Shown here one piece after another: positions 33,110-36,992 of a DNA stretch of 36,992 nt. Position numbers and translations under genes: made by a program. Each line of letters starts with the position of its first letter. Position 1 is the stretch's first letter. Origin of the DNA: Amylibacter sp. GTDB lineage: Bacteria; Pseudomonadota; Alphaproteobacteria; Rhodobacterales; Rhodobacteraceae. The notes beneath the pieces are model-generated. The model was not told the DNA's origin. It saw only the letters and a program-made list of their open reading frames with translations, and did not search any database. The stretch covers positions 11,885 to 48,876 of the forward strand of contig JAESRV010000038.1 in the NCBI GenBank assembly GCA_016764475.1, read 5' to 3'.

Positions 33110-33646
33110 ATGAAAACACGTTTAAAGAAAACCGACTGGGTCGTATTTGCCTTAAAAGAGCTTGCTAAATATGGGCACGCCAATTTAACAGCGCAAAACC
33201 TTGCACAGAAAATGGGCGTGTCACGGGGTAGTTTTTATTGGCATTTCAAGGATGTTCGGGAATTTGAAAACTGTGTCACGCGGGAATGGCAAGACATTTC
33301 GACCGAACAAATCATTCAACGGTTGCGCGGTGACAACTGTGCGCAGACAAGATTGAAAAATCTGCTAAGTCAAGCGATGAGCGCGGATATTTCGCTGGAA
33401 CGCGCAATGCGGGCGTGGGCATCTACAGATGCGCGAATTGCGATGGCAGTAGCGGATGTGGATTTGCGGCGCATCACATATGTTGAAGACCTGTTGAAAG
33501 AGCTTGGTATCGCCAAACCTGAAAGACGTGTCAGGGCTTTGGCGCTTTATTGGGCTAGCTTGGGGCGCATCATGATTGCAAACCCGAAGTTCGGTGAGTT
33601 GACGGCGGACGAGGTTGAACAGCTTAAAAGCCTGTTTGTGTCTTAA
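33110..33646 (+). CDS. TetR/AcrR-family transcriptional regulator
   Basis: 178 residues. The N-terminal HTH is KTDWVVFALKELAKYGHANL, then TAQNLAQKMGVSRGSFYWHF, the standard TetR recognition helix with FYWHF. The C-terminal helical ligand domain is not diagnostic of a specific inducer. The ATG at 33110 is chosen because the HTH starts directly there and an upstream in-frame start (33062) would run through the operator. It is divergent from the four-helix membrane protein and presumably represses it and itself through the two palindromes. Confidence 0.9.
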   Translation: MKTRLKKTDWVVFALKELAKYGHANLTAQNLAQKMGVSRGSFYWHFKDVREFENCVTREWQDISTEQIIQRLRGDNCAQTRLKNLLSQAMSADISLERAMRAWASTDARIAMAVADVDLRRITYVEDLLKELGIAKPERRVRALALYWASLGRIMIANPKFGELTADEVEQLKSLFVS

Positions 33647-33730
33647 CTGCAAAGGTTTGTGTCATGATGAAGCATATTAACCCCTTGAAAAACCTTGACG
33701 GATGGCTGCCAAACCGCCAAATCTGCGCTC

Positions 33731-35179
33731 ATGTTTGATTTTCGCCCTGCCGGATATGTTATAGGTCTGTTGGTTGTCGCTATTGGTGCCACAATGGTTT
33801 TGCCGATGCTGATGGATATCTATGACGGTAACAACCACTGGCGGGTGTTTGCCCTGTCCGGGTTTATTACCATGGTTTTTGGCGGTACAGTTGCGCTGGC
33901 TTGCGCCACACAAGGGCAAAAAGGCCTGTCAATTCAACAAACCTTTTTTCTGACCACGGGTGTTTGGGTGGTTTTGCCGATCTTCGCCGCCTTGCCGTTT
34001 TGGTTCGGGGCAACACAGGCCAGTTATACGGATGCGTTCTTTGAGGCGGTTTCAGGACTAACCACAACCGGTTCGACGGTTTTTTCGGGGCTTGATGACT
34101 TGCCGCGCGGTTTACTGCTTTGGCGCGGCTTGATGCAATGGTTCGGCGGGATTGGTATTATTGTTGTGGCAATGGTATTTTTGCCGCTATTGCGTGTGGG
34201 CGGGATGCAGATTTTTAGAACTGAAGCCTTTGATACAATGGGGAAAATTTTACCTAGAGCGGTGGAAATAGCTAAGCAAATATCGATTATTTATTTTTCA
34301 TTGACGCTGGTTTGCTTCGCATCTTATGTCCTTGTTGGTATGGAAAATTTTGATGCGGTAGTCCATGCTTTAACCACGCTATCTACAGGCGGATTTTCAA
34401 GCCGGGATGCATCTTTTGGGGCCTTTCAGGGCAATGCTGAATATATCGCTGCTGTTTTCATGGTCTTGGCTAGCCTGCCATTTGCGCGTTATGTGCAACT
34501 TGTGCGCGGTTCTGCCATGCCGTTGTGGCGTGACAGTCAGGTGCGGGCTTTCTTTTCCATTATATTTTTCTTGATAATTGTGATCACACTTTACCGTATT
34601 TATGCGAATGGTGACAATGTTAACCATTCTTTCCGTGAAGCGGTTTTCAATGTGACATCTATTATTACAGGCACAGGTTTTGCCAGCACGGATTATCAGA
34701 CTTGGGGCAGCTTTCCTGTGATGCTGTTCTTTTTGATGGGGTTAATCGGCGGCTGTGCCGGATCAACATGCTGTTCGATAAAGATCTTTAGGTTCCAGTT
34801 ACTTTATGCCTCTACCAAGGCGCAAATCCAACGTATTCACAGCCCAAACGGTGTTTTTTCGCCGAAGTATAATGGGCGCAGTGTGCCTGAGGGTGTTATT
34901 TCCTCGGTCATGGCATTTTTCATGCTGTTCATCTTATCGTTGGCGATTCTTGCGGTGGCGCTGGGCATGACAGGGCTGGATATGATCACCTCGATATCTG
35001 GTGCGGCAACGGCTTTGGCCAATATCGGGCCGGGGTTGGGGCCTGAAATCGGGCCTGCGGGCAATTTTGCCAATGTGAATGACACCGCCAAATGGTTGCT
35101 GGCGGCGGGTATGTTAATTGGACGGCTGGAATTGATGGCAGTCTATGTGCTGTTCACTCGAAACTTCTGGCGCGGATAG
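33731..35179 (+). CDS. trkH: TrkH-family potassium uptake channel subunit
   Basis: 482 residues with about ten to twelve helices and the four pore-loop selectivity regions typical of TrkH/KtrB: EAVSGLTTTGSTVFSGLDDL, HALTTLSTGGFSSRDASFGA, VTSIITGTGFASTDYQTWGS and a last loop around TALANIGPGLGPEIGPAGNF. It mediates K+ uptake with a cytoplasmic TrkA, whose gene is not in the window. The ATG at 33731 is preferred over a TTG at 33695, as the first helix begins straight after it. The decarboxylase gene follows nine bases later. Confidence 0.95.
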   Translation: MFDFRPAGYVIGLLVVAIGATMVLPMLMDIYDGNNHWRVFALSGFITMVFGGTVALACATQGQKGLSIQQTFFLTTGVWVVLPIFAALPFWFGATQASYTDAFFEAVSGLTTTGSTVFSGLDDLPRGLLLWRGLMQWFGGIGIIVVAMVFLPLLRVGGMQIFRTEAFDTMGKILPRAVEIAKQISIIYFSLTLVCFASYVLVGMENFDAVVHALTTLSTGGFSSRDASFGAFQGNAEYIAAVFMVLASLPFARYVQLVRGSAMPLWRDSQVRAFFSIIFFLIIVITLYRIYANGDNVNHSFREAVFNVTSIITGTGFASTDYQTWGSFPVMLFFLMGLIGGCAGSTCCSIKIFRFQLLYASTKAQIQRIHSPNGVFSPKYNGRSVPEGVISSVMAFFMLFILSLAILAVALGMTGLDMITSISGAATALANIGPGLGPEIGPAGNFANVNDTAKWLLAAGMLIGRLELMAVYVLFTRNFWRG

Positions 35180-35188
35180 GAATAGATT

Positions 35189-36580
35189 ATGACTTTAGAC
35201 CCAAAAGACTGGAATGCGTTCAGGGCGACTGCCCATAAAATGCTGGATGCCAGTATTGATAAGCTGGAAAATGCCTCTGAGGGGCGTGTTTGGACACCTT
35301 TGCCTGAGGCGAAAAAGGCTGCAATTCAAACGGGTCTACCTGTTTTGGGCACATCAACGGATGAAATGCAAAAGCAGTTACAAAGCCTGTTGCCATATGG
35401 TGTTGGTAACACCCATCCACGGTTTTTTGGCTGGGTGCATGGCACGGGTGCGCCCTCTGGTCTGATGGCTGATATGGCGGCGGCGGCGATGAATGTGAAC
35501 GCAGGCGGGCGCGATCATGTGGCCCCTGTGGTGGAACGCCAGGTTCTGGCGTGGTCGGCTGAAATGATGGGTATGCCTAAAGAAACCTCTGGCCTGATCG
35601 TGTCTGGCACCTCTATGGCCACGATCATTGCGCTGAAAGTAGCGCGTGATCAGGCGATGCAGACCGTTAAGGGCGCGTTGGTAGGGTATACCAGCGAGCA
35701 GACCCATAGTTGCGTGGCACAAGCCTTTGATATTCTGGGGCTGGGGCGCGATCATTTACGCAAAATTACCTGCAATGATGCGCTGGAAATGGATATTTCC
35801 GCTTTGCGGGCCGCGATTGACGCGGATAAAGCCGCAGGGCTGACACCTTTCTTGATTGTGGGCACCGCAGGGGCGGTGAATATGGGTGCGATTGATGATC
35901 TGGAGGCCTTGGCGGATATCGCTGCAAGCGATGACATGTGGTTTCACATCGACGGGGCCTTTGGGGCGACGGCTAGAATTGGGCAACATGCCAAGGACCG
36001 CTTAACAGGGGTGGCACGCGCCGACAGTCTGGCGTTTGATTTTCATAAATGGTTGCAGGTGAATTATGATGCGGGCTGTGTGTTGATCAGGGATGAGGCG
36101 GCACATCGTAAAGCGTTCTCCGACCGCCCTGAGTATCTGCGCGGATCGGAACGTGGCCTTGCGGGGGGTGCATTTTGGGCGGTGGATTACGGGCCGGAAC
36201 TGTCACGCGGGTTTCGCGCATTGAAGGTTTGGGCGCATCTGAAGGAACACGGGGTTGCTGCATTGGCAGCCGTAATTGACCGCAATATCGAACAGGCGCA
36301 GTATTTAGAAAACCTCGTAAAAATAACACCTGAACTGGAAATGCTGGCCCCCGTGCCCCTGAACATCTGCTGCTTTCGCTATAAGTTTGATGCGGATAAT
36401 GACGCAAAAAACGAAGAGATCGTCGTGCGCTTGCAAGAAAGCGGTATCGCCGTACCATCCACCACCGTGCTGGGCGGGCGTTTGGCGATACGGGTGAACC
36501 TGACCAACCACCGCACACGCGAAAGCGATCTGGATGTGCTGGTGGATGCGGTGGTTCGGGTTGGCGGGGAGTTGGGCTGA
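35189..36580 (+). CDS. PLP-dependent group II decarboxylase (aromatic amino acid type)
   Basis: 463 residues. Recognised by THPRFFGWVHGTGAPSGLMA, VVERQVLAWSAEMMGMPKET, SGLIVSGTSMATIIALKVAR, the PLP aspartate region WFHIDGAFGATARI, and the cofactor lysine in AFDFHKWLQVNYDAGCVLIR. The family decarboxylates tyrosine, DOPA, tryptophan or glutamate-like substrates; the precise substrate cannot be told. It is close to trkH (9 bp) and probably cotranscribed, although no functional link is obvious. Length and all key residues are normal. Confidence 0.92.
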   Translation: MTLDPKDWNAFRATAHKMLDASIDKLENASEGRVWTPLPEAKKAAIQTGLPVLGTSTDEMQKQLQSLLPYGVGNTHPRFFGWVHGTGAPSGLMADMAAAAMNVNAGGRDHVAPVVERQVLAWSAEMMGMPKETSGLIVSGTSMATIIALKVARDQAMQTVKGALVGYTSEQTHSCVAQAFDILGLGRDHLRKITCNDALEMDISALRAAIDADKAAGLTPFLIVGTAGAVNMGAIDDLEALADIAASDDMWFHIDGAFGATARIGQHAKDRLTGVARADSLAFDFHKWLQVNYDAGCVLIRDEAAHRKAFSDRPEYLRGSERGLAGGAFWAVDYGPELSRGFRALKVWAHLKEHGVAALAAVIDRNIEQAQYLENLVKITPELEMLAPVPLNICCFRYKFDADNDAKNEEIVVRLQESGIAVPSTTVLGGRLAIRVNLTNHRTRESDLDVLVDAVVRVGGELG

Positions 36581-36829
36581 TTTTGCTGAAATTCTCTGTA
36601 TGGAAACCGTTTTAAGCCCGCAGTTGTTATGCGTTTATTGTGATGCGCGTACCTGCAAAATCCAAATTATAACTATTAAAACAATGGGTTAAGTGTTAGA
36701 TAGGGTAGTTATTCTAGCCTGCCTAACAAACTTTACATTGTTATGATGGCTTATAGGCCTTCAAAGGTGCATATTAGAGGGTGAAACCCGTAGTATTGCG
36801 CTATGTCCCAAAGATTAAAGGTGATGACG

Positions 36830-36992
36830 ATGAAATGGAAAGAAGAATTCACAACCGGCATTGCCGAAATTGACCGACAGCATAAAACATTGTTTGAAGC
36901 TTCAGAAAGTTTCAGGGAAGTCCTGGAACGTGGATGCTCTTCCGGTACCTACGATGGCTTTCTTGAGTTTTTAGTTATGTATGTAGAGACAC
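36830..36992 (+). CDS. Bacteriohemerythrin, 3' end outside window
   Basis: Begins MKWKEEFTTGIAEIDRQHKT, then LFEASESFREVLERG, the N-terminus of a hemerythrin-like protein, where HK supplies the first di-iron histidine. The protein is cut by the window edge after 54 codons. It would bind O2 or NO at a di-iron centre. The ATG at 36830 fits the family start, with AGG eight bases upstream; an in-frame ATG at 36824 is too close to that site. The 243 bp before it are AT-rich and hold its promoter. Confidence 0.88.
   Translation, partial: MKWKEEFTTGIAEIDRQHKTLFEASESFREVLERGCSSGTYDGFLEFLVMYVET

Noticed and set aside
35189-36580. Joint pathway of trkH and the decarboxylase (acid or osmotic stress)
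   Set aside because: Only proximity supports it; no antiporter or regulator gene accompanies them.

Overview
The window looks like a chromosomal segment of a marine-type alphaproteobacterium of the Rhodobacterales (Roseobacter/Rhodobacter group). The support is the gene set: an alphaproteobacterial nosRZDFYLX cluster, a ycjX-ycjF pair, a SAM-II riboswitch in front of metZ, and the style of the integrative element. G+C is moderate and drops visibly inside the mobile regions. This placement is inferred from gene content; no rRNA gene is present.

Layout. (1) 1-2017: the 3' part of an MscS-type mechanosensitive channel gene, then tRNA-Ser(GGA). (2) 2004-7770: a compact ~5.8 kb integrative element inserted in the 3' end of the tRNA and bounded by a 14-bp direct repeat. 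It carries a tyrosine integrase, five tightly overlapping small genes (AlpA-like regulators, two unknowns, a winged-helix protein), two iteron-like repeat arrays, an HTH/HGGxSTG protein and two toxin-antitoxin modules of opposite orientation. (3) 7.7-10.7 kb: a graveyard of mobile DNA, with a serine recombinase whose pieces now lie on opposite strands, the end of a TraG-type coupling protein, a second AlpA-like gene and an IS110 tail. (4) 11.0-17.2 kb: core genes, namely a MATE exporter, a decayed proline-racemase-family gene, truA, ycjX-ycjF, and a divergent nitric-oxide-themed locus (truncated haemoglobin plus a 52-aa membrane protein, opposite an NsrR-type regulator) around a 59-bp imperfect palindrome. 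(5) 17.2-20.0 kb: an IS481 remnant, ctaD and a DUF2244 pseudogene. (6) 20.2-28.7 kb: a complete nosRZDFYLX operon for nitrous oxide reduction. (7) 28.8-37.0 kb: an IS3 scrap, a glutathione transferase, an alpha/beta-hydrolase lacking its serine, SAM-II riboswitch-metZ, folE, a TetR gene divergent from a 4-TM protein, trkH, a PLP decarboxylase and the start of a bacteriohemerythrin.

How the genes work together. The nos operon allows N2O respiration: NosZ is the enzyme, NosR supplies electrons, NosDFY and NosL provide sulfur/copper for the copper site, and NosX flavinylates NosR. The NsrR-type regulator and haemoglobin suggest NO sensing in the same organism. The integrative element appears to be a self-contained unit with integration, excision control and possibly its own replication or DNA-partner sites, stabilised by toxin-antitoxin pairs. 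It carries no recognisable conjugation or capsid genes, so it probably depends on another element for transfer.

The part most likely to be undescribed is the repeat architecture at 5166-5416. Four 17-bp palindromes are embedded in the 3' end of the winged-helix gene, and seven AAGG-core direct repeats follow it at helical spacing.
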